Source: Drosophila pseudoobscura
Taxonomy: Eukaryota; Arthropoda; Insecta; Diptera; Drosophilidae
Assembly: GCF_009870125.1 (NCBI RefSeq)
Contig: NC_046683.1
Span: 16,439,001 to 16,503,000, forward strand
Length of the DNA stretch: 64,000 nt
Direction of reading: 5' to 3'
The position numbers and the translations under genes were made by a program. The notes beneath the pieces are model-generated. The model made no database searches. It was given only the letters and a program-made list of their open reading frames with translations, and was not told where the DNA came from. This document shows positions 24,572-36,166 of this stretch, one piece after another (position 1 is the stretch's first letter; every line of letters begins with the position of its first letter).

Positions 24572-25279
24572 AGAAATTGGAACAAAACAGAGTTCGATAA
24601 TGGCTGATCTTCTCTTCGACTTTGAATTAAAGAAAGGCGTTAAGGCATGAAATTTAAATTTAAGTTTGAGTGTGATCGCTGAAATCTGCACACAGGGATG
24701 ATTAGATATCGTTTCCCATGCGAAAAGCCTCCCTGTTTTTGCATAAATTTGCATCTTATATTGGTATTTAAATATTTAAAAAATACCAATTTATTGTACT
24801 TGGCACAATTCCTTTTAAGAGCTGAACCATCAGCAAACATTTTAGCAGTCGAAATTTATACTCTTTTAGCACTTATACTTGTAACATTAAAAATATGTGA
24901 TTGTTTGATTATTCCCGCGCACTCTCGAATTCTGCGCGGTATATCGATAAATGGACATCGCGATGGGCAACTGATTTTGATGCATATGGCGCGTGTGTGC
25001 GAATGGCGAGTGTGTTTATTTGTGTGTGTGTGTGTGTTGGCGTCGGTGTCTAGTCCGCGTTAATTTTCTTGCCGTGCAAATTGTTGAATGAAAAGGAATT
25101 TGGGTGCAAAAATATAAGAACGACTCCGCTTAACTGTTCAAATCTCTTGCACAGGTAAGGAACGGCCATTATTTAGGCACTTCTGCAACTTGTAACCAAA
25201 ATTAGCCATTTCAGTGGTTAGGAGGGAACGGGAACACAACGCGACGCAACACAACGCAACGCAACACAACACACAGATT
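24572..25279. promoter_or_regulatory. fliI to AT-hook-gene intergenic region
   Basis: Compact 0.7-kb interval holding the fliI 3' end and the promoter/5' UTR of the next gene. It contains a DRE at 24942-24949, a (GT)n run near 25019-25037, and a GCAACACAAC-type repeat (about 25240-25275) just before the start codon, likely in the 5' UTR. Confidence 0.5.
24942..24949. promoter_or_regulatory. DRE upstream of the AT-hook gene
   Basis: TATCGATA, 338 bp before the start codon at 25280, in the short interval after the fliI 3' end, so it most likely belongs to the AT-hook gene's promoter. Confidence 0.5.
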
Positions 25280-28159
25280 ATGGAGTTGTTCGACATGGTT
25301 AAAGCCACCCCACCGCCGCTACGGGTTCGGGACTCCAGCAGCTCAACTGCCAAACTGCCGGAGACACCATCGCCGCAGCCACCATCGGCGATGGCCGCCG
25401 CCGCCGCCGCCGCCACCTCTTCGTCGCATCATTCGGGTAAGCACAGCGTTTGGCAAGTATGGACCACCTCAAAGGATTTTGGCATGCACACGCACACGAA
25501 CACGCACACCTATGCACCCTTGCACGTGCACACATTTCGATATACATATACTTATACATGCATGCATTTTATATAGACGTCGATGCATTGGACGCTTCCG
25601 TGGAGCCCTGCAAACGTTTCGTCGTCCGCCTAAAGCGCACCGTTTCCCGGGAACTAACCAAAGAGACGGACGAGGACAAAGGACCAAAGGGCAAGGACAA
25701 GGACAAGGACAATGATAAGGATAACGATCATGATTCAGATGATAAGGATGGTATGGATGACGGGGACGATTCGATGCAGCATTCGAGTCCTCCAAAAACC
25801 AAGGCCCAACAAAAGATGTTTGCCGATCTCCATCAGCCAGTATCCGCGTCCCAGCTGACCAAATCTGTGGTGGTGCGCCTCAAGCGTTTGACCACAACAG
25901 AAATTGAGAGTTACATTACATCATTCCCCCCATCCCCCTCCAATACAGCCATATCCACATCAACGCCCAAGTTCTCAAGCACACCTATGCCGGGGTCACG
26001 CAAACGCGGTCGCCCGAGGAAGGATCCAAATACCAGTGACGTCCCAGAGACCCCCTCGCCCCCCAAGAAGCCCAAAGTACACATCAAGGTACCGTTGGTG
26101 CAGAATAGTGGTAAAAATCGTTCACTCAAGCAAACGCTGGCCGCAACAGCGACGACCGAAGAGCAGCCCAGAACAAGCAAAGCGGCGGCACAGCTAAGAA
26201 GGCAGGAACTGATCGATCGCTTTGGCTCCCGTTTCTTTGGCTGCGTGGTAAAGCTGAATCGTGTCAAGATGCCAGACCAGCAGCTCAGGGGAAGCGTGGT
26301 GCAAGGAGCAGTGTGCAAGGCCAAGAAGACACTGAAGTGCCCCACCAAGGGGCGGCCGCGGAAGTCCAACCTGTCGGTGTCTTTCAGCGAATCCGTGGAG
26401 ATTTTGGGTAGCAATGAGAGCAGCACCCAGCGTCGCTCTACGCTGGGCTTGTCCACGAAGCGCAGGGGTTCGCCAAAACCAACGCGCCTTCAGCGTGTGG
26501 ATGCAACTGGGAATGTGCTGGAGGATATTTTGCTTGCCACCCCCACGGGCAAGGATAAGCGGCGCTCCTGCAACGGTTCTTCCGGGTCTCCGGAAGCCGG
26601 GTCTCGCAAGCCTAAGAGGTCGACCATGAGTGTCCCGGTGATGGGACTGGCCAGCCTGCGTCTCGAAGATGATCAAAAGCCCGAGAACGATGATGAAGAT
26701 GAGGAGTACATTGGTAAGCGAAGATCCAGCCTGTTTTTCCTTAACTTATACTTTATCCTTTATCCAGTGCCCAACGAGCTGCCGCGCACCCAAAGAAAAA
26801 GCACTCCGGTTCCCAAGAAGCGCAAGAAGATTTCCGTGACGACGACCATCAGCGACAGTGAGACAGAGCAAGAGCTGCAGGAGCCGAAGGAGAAGCTGAA
26901 GAAGGGGGCCGGGTCCAAGTCCGGGTCCCATCAAAAGGCACAAATGCCAGAGAAATTAACCGAAAAGAAGGAGTCACAGAAAACAGAGACGGATATGGAG
27001 ACAGAAGAAAAGTTAGTAGAAAAATGCAACAGCGATAAGGATAAATATATAGTGGACGGAGAAGCAGAGAAAGTCGTGGGAGCAAATGAAAAACGAGTCG
27101 AAGGAGAAGAGAAACCCGTCGCAAATGCAGTGGAGGACCACAAAGAAAAAGAAACCGAGACAAAGGAAGATCTCGATGCCGAAAGAACAATCATAACGAA
27201 GAATAGGGAAGAAAACGAAAACGAAAACGACAAGGATTCCGAAGCGAATGTAAAAGCGGACGGAAACGGACACGGGGACGAAAACGTTGCCGATAAAGAA
27301 AAGGACGCCGGAGCTACCAGCTTGATTGAAGCGGAAATAGTGCCCGAAGCAGAGGTAAAAGTGAAATCGGAATTGGAACAAAAACAAGAGGTGCGCGCCG
27401 CAAACGATGAGAAAGCGGATGGAACTAATAAGGATGAGGACCTACTTGATTTGGTCGATGATTCTCTCTTGGATAAGCTAGTGCTGGAAGAATCGGTGAG
27501 GGAGGAACGGAAAAAAGATGATATCGGTGAAATACTGGATCTGGGTGCAACAATGGATCTGGATGCAGCCCTGGATGTTGTGGAAATCAAAGCAGAACCA
27601 CCGCTGACGGCCGAGGACGAGGAGGATATACTGGAAATCCAGACTTCCTTGGAGGATGTGCGTCAGCTGCATACGCCCACATCTAGTCCATGCAGGAGCG
27701 TCGTACCCCACCAGCGTTCAGCAGCACGCATCGACTCTGGCGACTCGGAGGCTAGTTTCAAATCCTTGAGCGCAGAGACCGATACCTCCATCAACCAGGA
27801 TCTCGTCGTGACACCCCCTCGTCCACTGGAAGCTGCCCCATCGCCCACATTGCCAGATGAGCTAATATCCATGCATAATTGCAACATAACCAGCATTGAT
27901 ACGACTTCCAGGGGGGCTACCCCGCCGATACCATTCTTCGCCATTGAGTCCGAGCGCCCGTCAGAGGACGATGATCTGGTTACGTTACCGGGTGAGTTGT
28001 GGCCCCCCTGTTAAAGCCCCACCCCCCTCTCGCAGCAGATCGTGGTTTTAACCAAGACTTCCTCTATCCGCCACAGAGCACGACTTTCATCTGAGCTCCA
28101 GCCGACATGCCATCTCCAGGGGAACTCTGGATGACATCATGACAGCATTAGACTCTTAA
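25280..28159 (+). CDS. Uncharacterised AT-hook, acidic/basic nuclear-type protein
   Basis: Exons 25280-25436, 25577-26713, 26768-27991, 28077-28159; 866 residues, phases consistent. I do not recognise the orthologue. The N-terminus has an alanine run. A short motif recurs three times: FVVRLKR (residue 67), VVVRLKR (150) and CVVKLNR (275). Two AT-hook-like cores are present, KRGRPRK (about 194) and KGRPRK (about 309), which bind the minor groove of AT-rich DNA in known proteins. Basic Ser/Pro-rich stretches follow, then a long Lys/Glu-rich, coiled or disordered region (about 450-680). The extreme C-terminus (FHLSSSRHAISRGTLDDIM) is carried by a separate small exon. A chromatin-associated role is inferred only from composition and AT-hooks. 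The 54-nt second intron is in frame and free of stops, so its retention would add 18 residues. Confidence 0.8.
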
Positions 28160-29177
28160 GCAGCTCTGAGAAAAACTCACACAACTCATCACACTATAAG
28201 AATAGAATTTCACATAAAAACATTTACACACACACGCCCACAAATACACACTGATCCTCTTCTGAATTCACTAAAGAATTGGCAACTTTGGTCCCGAAGG
28301 CATTTCTTTTCTTAGCTGAAACTTAGTTAACTTTTATTATTTTCTATTTGTAATAGTTAGATATGAATTTTTGCTTTTGTGTTTCTTCTGGATTTGTTGG
28401 TTGTTTTTCTTTCCTCTTTAAATGTTTAAATCCCTCAAAGTTTATTAGTTGGCTAAATTTTCTTTTGTTTCTTGTGAAAAGAAAACCCTCTAGCTAATCA
28501 TTAAGTTTCCTGTTTAATAATGCTTAAAGTTCGTTTTGCTTAAAACTTGAAAAGTTTTCGTGGGCCTCTCCAGGACGCCGTATTTCGGATCGGCTTCTAA
28601 AGAAGCTTCCATAGCCCATACCCATACCCATTGAAAGGTCGATCATTTTTCCCATCGCATGCCCTCACCCCTCGCCCCATTCCCGAGGTTTTTCATTTTA
28701 TTTTTTTTTTGTAGTTGTAAGTTTAATAGCTGTATAGAAGAAAAGGGGAAACCCCTCAAGGAAAGTGGGTGCAGGGCAGGAAAGGCTTTGGGACAGTTGC
28801 GACTCTAGTCTGATAAACACACACACACACACAGACACACACCTATGTTAGAGGGGATTTACGTTAAGCAAAATGAGGAGCAAAATTCACGACATTCGCA
28901 ACACAGAATGTCATTATGTTTTGTTAATATAATAACCGTAATGTTTAAGTTGCTTAAACATAATGTTATATATATATATATATATTAATTATATTCTACA
29001 GATTAAACGGTTAATTCGAAACCCCACTCACAAATGTCAAAAAAGAAAAAGCAAACAAATTCATACATTCATATATAATATATTTATATATGTATAAATC
29101 CGTGTGAAAAAACCGCAGAATAGTTGTAAGCTCGATGTATTACTAAAGAAAATAATATTCTATATGTGTAAATAAAG
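28160..29177 (+). other. Likely 3' UTR of the AT-hook gene
   Basis: AT-rich, T-rich sequence without ORFs after the stop codon. It includes (CA)n at 28817-28842, (TA)n near 28968-28985 and AATAAA at 29171-29176. The extent of the UTR is inferred from the first strong signal. Confidence 0.45.
29171..29176 (+). terminator. Candidate polyadenylation signal of the AT-hook gene
   Basis: AATAAA about 1.0 kb past the stop codon, followed at 29190-29200 by a T-rich stretch. Confidence 0.35.
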
Positions 29178-30423
29178 TCCTAAAAGAACATTTTGTTCTA
29201 TTCAGTTTTATGGAAGACCTCCTACGCGAGCACTCATCTGATCCATGACGGACGGCTCGTTCGGTTTTTTCAATACTATTCAAACTGAGACGCGATCCAA
29301 TCCAAATTCTTAAATCTGGTAGGACCTTTTCAGTGCGATATATCGCAAGTCTTCCCACAACAGTCTCTGAGAACTAGGCATGAAAAATCGAATATCAACT
29401 TGCATACTCTTCGAGTGCCGGGTAGTGAGTGTTGTAGTGAGAAACTCGACCTCAAACTGCTTGCCATAACTCGTCAGATGTCGCCGATACCAATTCAAGT
29501 CGAATGTCCGATGACGGACCATTCGGATCTCAGACATCTGCGCTCCGCAGCCTTCTTCCAGTTCAACTTTACCAGCCCCACCCAAACCCATGAATAACAT
29601 TCAGCAACATGTTGTACGCACCATTTTTAATATTATTTAATAAAAAACAGAACAGTTACAGTATGGTACCATTTGCCCCATGAACAGTATCAAGATATAT
29701 CTGTAAGAGGAAAACAGAATCAATAATCTATTAATGAAGCAAACATATTTGACTCTTACCTGCACGACTATCAGGGAAAAGTATTGCAATCCTCAGGCCC
29801 CCAAATCCTCAATTCGTGGGTTGTATCAAACATTTCCTGTAAGAATAACATAAGTTAATAAACTACACCTGGTGTTACAGCTATCTAGGCACTCACAGAG
29901 ACAGGTGTTGAAATTTATGTTATCCGTGTATGTTAAGTGTGTAACAGAAGTTCTCATTATGCGTTGAAAAAGATCGTCTGAATACGCCTGTAAATTAATG
30001 ACGGGATATTTTTTTGTTATGATTTTATTGATTCTTCCTACCTGACATGTGATGCCATCCACATTCCCACATCCTCAAATCGGAGGATGTGGGACGGTAC
30101 CATCACTAGGCGGTCGTATTTTGTATGACCCCCCTAACACTTGTTCACTATTGCTTCGACATTAACTTGAAAGTAACTAACGAAAATTTGAAAAAATTTA
30201 ATATTTGGAATTTGGAATTTAGAATTTGGAAATATTTAGATGTGTTCCTGACGATCTCAGGGAGTAGACTGAATGATTTCACGTTAAAGTCCCGTAGCTG
30301 CTCGTGACAGCTGCTTATGTTTGACGGCTGGCCTACTATTTGCCACTATGTATAGCCACTCTATGTTGCACAACGAAGGGCCCGTCGCCAGTGCTGTCGA
30401 AAGTGTAACTTTGCTTTGCAGCT

Positions 30424-30741
30424 AATCTTGGGTATGATAATGGCCTGTTTTTCCAGGACACGGATGCAGACTTGCTGCTGTGGCATCGTTTTCATTCCCT
30501 GTACGGCTTTGAAGAGGAGCCCAAGGAGATAAAAGCTGCGGTGCTGGCAGTGAAGCGTTACCAAGGTGCAAATATCCGAGATCTCCAATCTCGTCGCCAA
30601 TTACTTTCTCGCCTGCTTGGGGATGGCTGTGCGTTGCGTTTATGGCGAGGACCAATGGATGACCAATGCGATGAGTGGACTCGCGTGATCAAAACAGTCG
30701 CTCAATGCTCGCACAGGCAGCTGAAAGCTATAAAAGTATAG
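30424..30741 (+). pseudogene. Coding-like fragment, unrecognised
   Basis: An open frame of about 100 codons ending at 30741 starts just after a CTTTGCAG acceptor-like site at about 30420. A second frame over the first 100 bp reads as hydrophobic and cysteine-rich. There is no credible full gene around it: the flanks have stops in all frames. Most likely a remnant of a gene or transposon; I cannot assign a family. Confidence 0.25.
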
Positions 30742-31593
30742 CCACTATTAGTATCAGCTGCTGCTCAAGGTCGGGAGAAGGGTAACGGACTGCTAGGACG
30801 CTCGACCTCCTGAAGTGCTTCCAAAGGGCACAATCCATTCGAACCATTCCCGCATTTGGACGAACAATGTGCAAGTGCTTTTAGAGACGAGGGCGGGAAC
30901 TGTAGGCCCCCAGAGCTTGGAATGGGAGGGCGCCAGTACGAGCTAAGGGGCATTAGGATGCTTTCTTGAATGCGCTAATTACTTTTAGTATTTAAGTGGA
31001 AAAGGGTTTGATTCTCTTAGCCAATGATCACAAATGCTTTTGTTTTATTAAAATCGATTTACTGCATGGCGCTGTCCATCTGGTGGCTCTTCGGCAGCTT
31101 TATATCCCCCTCTGCCCACTGAAGCACTTCTGAAGGACTGTGATGATGTTCCACACAGTGGCCGGAATATATAAAACGCTCTGGTGCTTTATCGAAAGCA
31201 GCAACTTTCGATAGCGTCGATGCGAAATGCCCAATATGTTAAGATTCCGCGGAACAATTAGCTTACATTTCTCGGACAACGTGTGGACACATTCCCCAAT
31301 TTCCCAAAGCAGTCCGAATATTTTGACATTTAGATAGAGTTGTTTCGACGGCCACTCAAATATTTCTCTCGCTCACTCTGAGTGCTTTTCAATGCTTGCT
31401 TTTGCTTATTTTTGGAGCGCCCATTTAGCTTAGTTTTTCCGTAATCTAGTTACCTGGTCTTCTATTCTACTGCTGGTATGTTTGTTCATATTCATTTCTA
31501 TCGTCATTCACAAAAACTTTTCGAGCGAACAACACGTACAAATAAACGTAGAGAATTTAAATTTTGTTTTTACCAAAATTTTTATATGTTTCC

Positions 31594-31755
31594 AATTCAA
31601 AGTGACATAATTTATTTTCTAAAAATATTTTGGATAAGTGAAAATTCAATTCAAAGTGAAATAATTTATTTTCTTAACATATTTTGGATAAGTGAAAATT
31701 CAATTTAAAGTGAAATAATTTATTTTCTAATAATATTTTGGACAAGTGAAAATTT
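31594..31755. repeat. 54-bp tandem repeat, three copies
   Basis: Three successive units begin at 31594, 31648 and 31702, each opening with AATT(C/T)AAAGTGA and containing ATTTATTTTCT and TTTTGGA(T/C)AAGTG. The units differ by only a few bases each. The sequence is very AT-rich and shows no coding potential beyond the repeat itself. Confidence 0.85.
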
Positions 31756-31999
31756 GGCATCCGGCAAAGCTATCGCGATCTGGAACTGTGCTCGCTGTGG
31801 TAACGCAAGCATTTTGCGATTCTGCCAAAACTTGCTGACTGATTCGATTCCGAGCTGGCCAAAGGAGCGGGGGACGGGGTCCTTCAACTGCATAAGATAG
31901 TGGACTGTACAGCATTGGTCGTCAAAATGTAATCAAAAGCCCAGGCTTTTCAATTGAACAGTGGAGACAGAGCTGAGCTATTAAACAATAGTTTGGAAA

Positions 32000-33223
32000 A
32001 GGACCTCATCACCGAGGTTACAGCCAGCAGTATCTTAAAAAGAGTTTCAATGCCAAAGATTCGATTGGGCAGTCTCTTGCAAATGTCTCCCAACATGGAG
32101 GTGGTAGAAAGATATGAGCTAGAGGTCCCTCTTCGGAAGGCTCTGTCTTAATCCACTGGGACGCTGCAAGGTGGCATTGGACGACTACTAGACCACCTGA
32201 CCCCTGTTCCAGTCCAGTCTGCTGCGAGAGCACAACGACAGAGAGCTGTGTCTACTACGACAAAAGGTGAGTCACCAGACGCGTCTCTGGAGGGATACTC
32301 ACCTCCTTTTGCCCTCTGTAAGATTGGCTTTGCAACGGCGTTGTTTTGATGTCGTCGGGGTTGTCCGCTGCGCTGTTACATCGGTCGGAGTGCACCCTGC
32401 ACCTTTGTCTTGCGATTACTTGGATGATTACCGGTATATATTTATACCTATATATTTTATATCTATGGTAAGACGATATAGTCTGCAGTATTAAGCAATT
32501 TATAATGTCCTTCCTCCATCACTATCACAGAATGGACTATGAAACACACCGCATCTTGGAAACAATGACACAAACCCACTGTGCTGCTGAATTAGAGAGT
32601 TTCTCCGTGGTTGAGTGCATTTTTTGATACGCATTTACAACAGGAGCGACAAATGCCACTGAAGAAGGGACTGGACACTTGTGGCTGATAGTCCGAATGT
32701 TGGGATGTCTATCAAAAATCTACACCCTAATTTGGCCCCGACCCTGTTCGGTGATCTCGTTTTGAGGGTCGACAATGTTCACTTTGAAAAATGTGCTGAA
32801 GGAGCAGCTCTTTTCGGTTTAGTTTCTGGAGGTGCACCCTGCACCGTTGTACTATGGTAAGAATAATAATTTAAGAATCTAATAACAATTTCATAATCTC
32901 TGCGGACCTTCTCTCGCAGTGCGTACAGTTCCCCATGTTTATCACGAAGCAGACCGGTCTGGGACTAGGATCAGGGGGTATTGCAGTCTCCTATACCATT
33001 TCTTGACCATCGATCCATCGCTGGTACTCTGATTCATATGGAGGTCACGTAGCAGCGTCTCAGTGGATTGGGATGGAAGCTTCACGAATGAGACCTCATC
33101 TAGCACACTTCCTTTTACCACTTCCATGCTGAGGGAGTTTTGGAAAAGATTGCCCACTTGAATCTCTGGGATTCGGGCTATTTTCAAGACGCTGCTTCCT
33201 GAAACCTTCGTGATGTGGGACAT
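32000..33223. repeat. Inverted pair of diverged related sequences
   Basis: The + strand at about 32000-32240 and the - strand at about 33215-32930 share recognisable similarity, seen both as protein (MPKIRLGSLLQ against IPEIQVGNLFQ, then MEVV in both) and as DNA (AATCCACTG(G/A)GACGCTGC in both). The copies are separated by about 0.7 kb of other sequence. Both contain stops or frameshifts, so they look like remains of one family. Family not recognised. Confidence 0.5.
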
Positions 33224-34539
33224 TTATAAGGCACTGCTTAATAGAACTTTCGTGTTGGAGGACTTTTTTCACACTTATTTTTTTCGTGTGGTACTCCTTT
33301 CCAAAGATAAAAATATACATGAAAAAGCTATAAAAGAAAAAATATAAACGATAAACGATATTTGTCCAAAACGATTTTTTATAGATTTGGGTCTTTAAAA
33401 ATGTTTCATAATATTTTTTTTTATGGACTAGTTTTCCTTAAATAATTTTGTAAATCTATTATTTTTATTTACTTTTTTCAGAGGTTGTGCTTCTTTTTAC
33501 ACAAAACTTGACTATTTCACGCCTGGTTGTAGCTAAGTCTGTCCAAACCTTCAAATGCCAAATTTTGCCGTTAAATACCGTTACACGAAAAACGACCGTT
33601 TTTTTCATGTTCATGTTTCCCTAGGTGCATGTTTTTCTAGGTTAATAATTATTAACGGTCCTTAATTCAAACTATTTGGCCCATTTCGCCATCAAGAATT
33701 TTAAGACCGATTTGTATTTACGAGATTTGAAGAAAATTTAAAAATGTCGTTGGACCTAACAAAATTCTCTCTTTCCAACAAAATTTTAGGTGCCTTACGA
33801 ACATGAGTCCAGATTTTCCAGCAATATTTTTTAATTTCCTTAAGAACATCATCTCTTTTCGACTCAAATTCTCAGGAAAACTGCGCCAAAATGAGTCGTG
33901 AGAGCGTAAATTCTCTCTCGGACTCGAACTGCGCCATGCTACGGAAAGGTATGGACCACAGGCACAAATGGCCCAGCAACATTTCAAGGACCCACATGGT
34001 CGGACCCAGGATTAATTTAGTAATAGGTGAAGTCGTCCGATGTGGTGAGGGTCCATCCATTTTTTCAACTCGCTCTCTCGGCTCAAAAGAGATAGCACAC
34101 CTTTTATATTCTTTACTTTTCGCTTGCTATTGTTTCTGCTGATAGGAAAGAATATATTTTCGCATATAAATAAAACGTAATAGTTCTGAAGATATTATAT
34201 GTAATAGCATGGTATAGCAAATCACATTACTTTATTGTTTTCTGCTTACGACTCTATTCGTAATCAATGATGAAAAAGATATGGGAAAAATCGTGCGCTG
34301 AAAAACCTCTTTCGAATGACAAATGGATGGTCCTCAAAGGAGAGCTCAAAGCGATGAAGAATATACAAAAACAAAACAAAACATCTTCCATTTATCTATC
34401 TCTGTCTCCGCCCTCACATCAAACACTCTCAATTGAGCTGATCGTATAATAAGACCCGAAAAGAGTGTTTTCGGGCCACCTTGCATCATCATCTTTTTGC
34501 ATGCCTGTCCATACCCTGTCTTACCTTGCCGGCAACATA

Positions 34540-36164
34540 CACTACTGGCCAAAATAATAAGTACATCGGTGTCGTGCTAGTTTGTTATGGAATAGCTCGA
34601 ATGTTTGTAAGTGTATGGATGCCAATTGTTTATATTTGGAAAGGTTACAGTCTTGCCAATTATTTAAATCAAAAATTAAAGTGGGGAACCATCTTAATAA
34701 AATTCTATTCATACATTTTTGCAGAATGGGCATTTTTGGTCTGGCCAAAATAATAAGTACACTGGTGTTATTTATATATTTGAAAGGATTGGATGAGGAT
34801 TTGATCAAAGGATTGTTGTTTTTTATTGAGTTCCTTCATATTTAAGTACATGAGAGTCAAAAAAAATTCTTTAGATAGGCCGTACTCCTGAAGAAAGGAA
34901 GTTTTCCATAAGTCTTCAAAAAGAAAGGAAAATTCTCCGGGAAAATGGCGAAAAGTCTTGGACGATCGGTATTTTTGGTTCAGAATACTTTCAAATCTAA
35001 AGTGCTTATTGAAAATCGAGGATGGAAGAAGAAATCTTTACGAACAACGGACACCCGCATCATCAGTCTTGCAAAAAAGGATCAGTTCATGTCTTCCAAG
35101 GCCAAATACGCTCAAATTGGGAAAGAAAAATCTGGTCTGATGGTTCGTCGGAGACTTCAATATATAGACCTAACAGGACGTATAGTTCGAAAAGTTCCCT
35201 TACTCCGAGTAAAAATTTTGAAGATGATGCAAAAAGTCATTGAAAATCATTTGGCATGGTCTGGGTCAGATGGGTCTTAGAAGTGGAATAATATATTATT
35301 GAGAGAAGAAAAAAAAATAAATCTTTTTGATAATGACTCCAGAAGATGTATACAACGACCCAAAGGCAAAGAATTCGACTTCCGGTACACCAAGAAAATG
35401 GTTAAGAACGGAGACCGATGTATAGGTATCCGAGGCTATTTTTCTTGGCATGGCGTTGAGCCGGTACATCTCATAACTGATCATGTGATCCAATTCGGGT
35501 ATAAAAACATATTGACAGTCATTATACAATCTTAAGCTGAGGGAAACATGCCCTTGAGACGGGTCTTTCTACCGGAAAATTACCCAAAGCACACCTCAAA
35601 GGTGGTGAAGGCTTGGTTTACGGGAAAAAATGTAAACGTTATGGCTTGGCTAAGTCAGTCTCCTGACTTAAACCCATTTAAAAACCTTTGGGGTGACTTA
35701 AAACGTCGAATTGCTAAAAATGCTTTTCGAGAAGAAAAATAATTGTGGAGAATTGGGGCAAAAACGTGGTGTGAGATTCCAGTGGAGACTTGCCGCAAAC
35801 TTATTGCTAGTATGCCAAGAAGAATGGCCGAAATCATCCAAAATAAGTGTGGCTATATAGGATAATATTAAAAGATTATAAATTATAAGAAAAAAGTGTA
35901 AAAATTTTGATACGCTTTTAGTTTTTCGCTTTGGAGAATTGCTGTACTTATTATTTTGGCCAGCCCTTATTTATGATTTTAAGGTTTAATCGATCATAAA
36001 ATATATATTTGAAATGAAAAATGCTTATGATAAACATTTTTATAGTCTATTGTAGGTTAGAAAACTGAAAGTAAATTTGAATTTTTAATTATGTTTACTA
36101 GAAAAGTTTTATAGGACGTGAAAGAAAGCTCATAAGCGTGTACTTATTATTTTGGCCAGTAGTG
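34540..36164 (+). mobile_element. Tc1-like transposon, complete ends, inactive
   Basis: A 1625-bp element flanked by TA on both sides (34538-34539 and 36165-36166), the target duplication of the Tc1/mariner superfamily. The ends start with CACTACTGGCCAAAATAATA in inverted orientation. The core TGGCCAAAATAATAAGTACA recurs inside at 34742-34761 and, inverted, at 35944-35963, so each end is about 200-220 bp long with two direct repeats: the IR/DR arrangement. The interior encodes a degraded Tc1-type transposase. Both ends being intact suggests non-autonomous mobility was possible until recently. Confidence 0.9.
34860..35865 (+). pseudogene. Degenerate Tc1-like (DD34E) transposase
   Basis: The reading frame is spread over several frames with at least two frameshifts and internal stops. 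Recognisable pieces are KIWSDGSS (first catalytic Asp region, near 35130), GYFSWHGV (about 35435), PENYPKHTSK (about 35573) and SPDLNPFKNLW (about 35660). In active relatives the last motif is SPDLNPIENLW; here the catalytic Glu codon reads AAA (Lys). The second catalytic Asp region reads PEN instead of QDN. The element therefore cannot make an active enzyme. Confidence 0.85.
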
Positions 36165-36166
36165 TA

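Larger units (their letters stand above)
29178..34537. other. Repeat-rich, gene-poor junction interval with decayed coding-like fragments
   Basis: No intact gene seen. The content is heterogeneous. A GC-richer block at 29330-29600 is open on both strands. Paired splice-like sites on the - strand lie at 29700-30045. A coding-like frame runs over 30424-30741. A 54-bp tandem repeat sits at 31594-31755. Related sequences in inverted orientation lie at about 32000-32240 and 32930-33215. A 65-codon coding-like frame is at 32663-32857. Base composition changes abruptly between blocks. This is what a rearrangement breakpoint padded with old duplications and transposon remains looks like. Confidence 0.45.
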
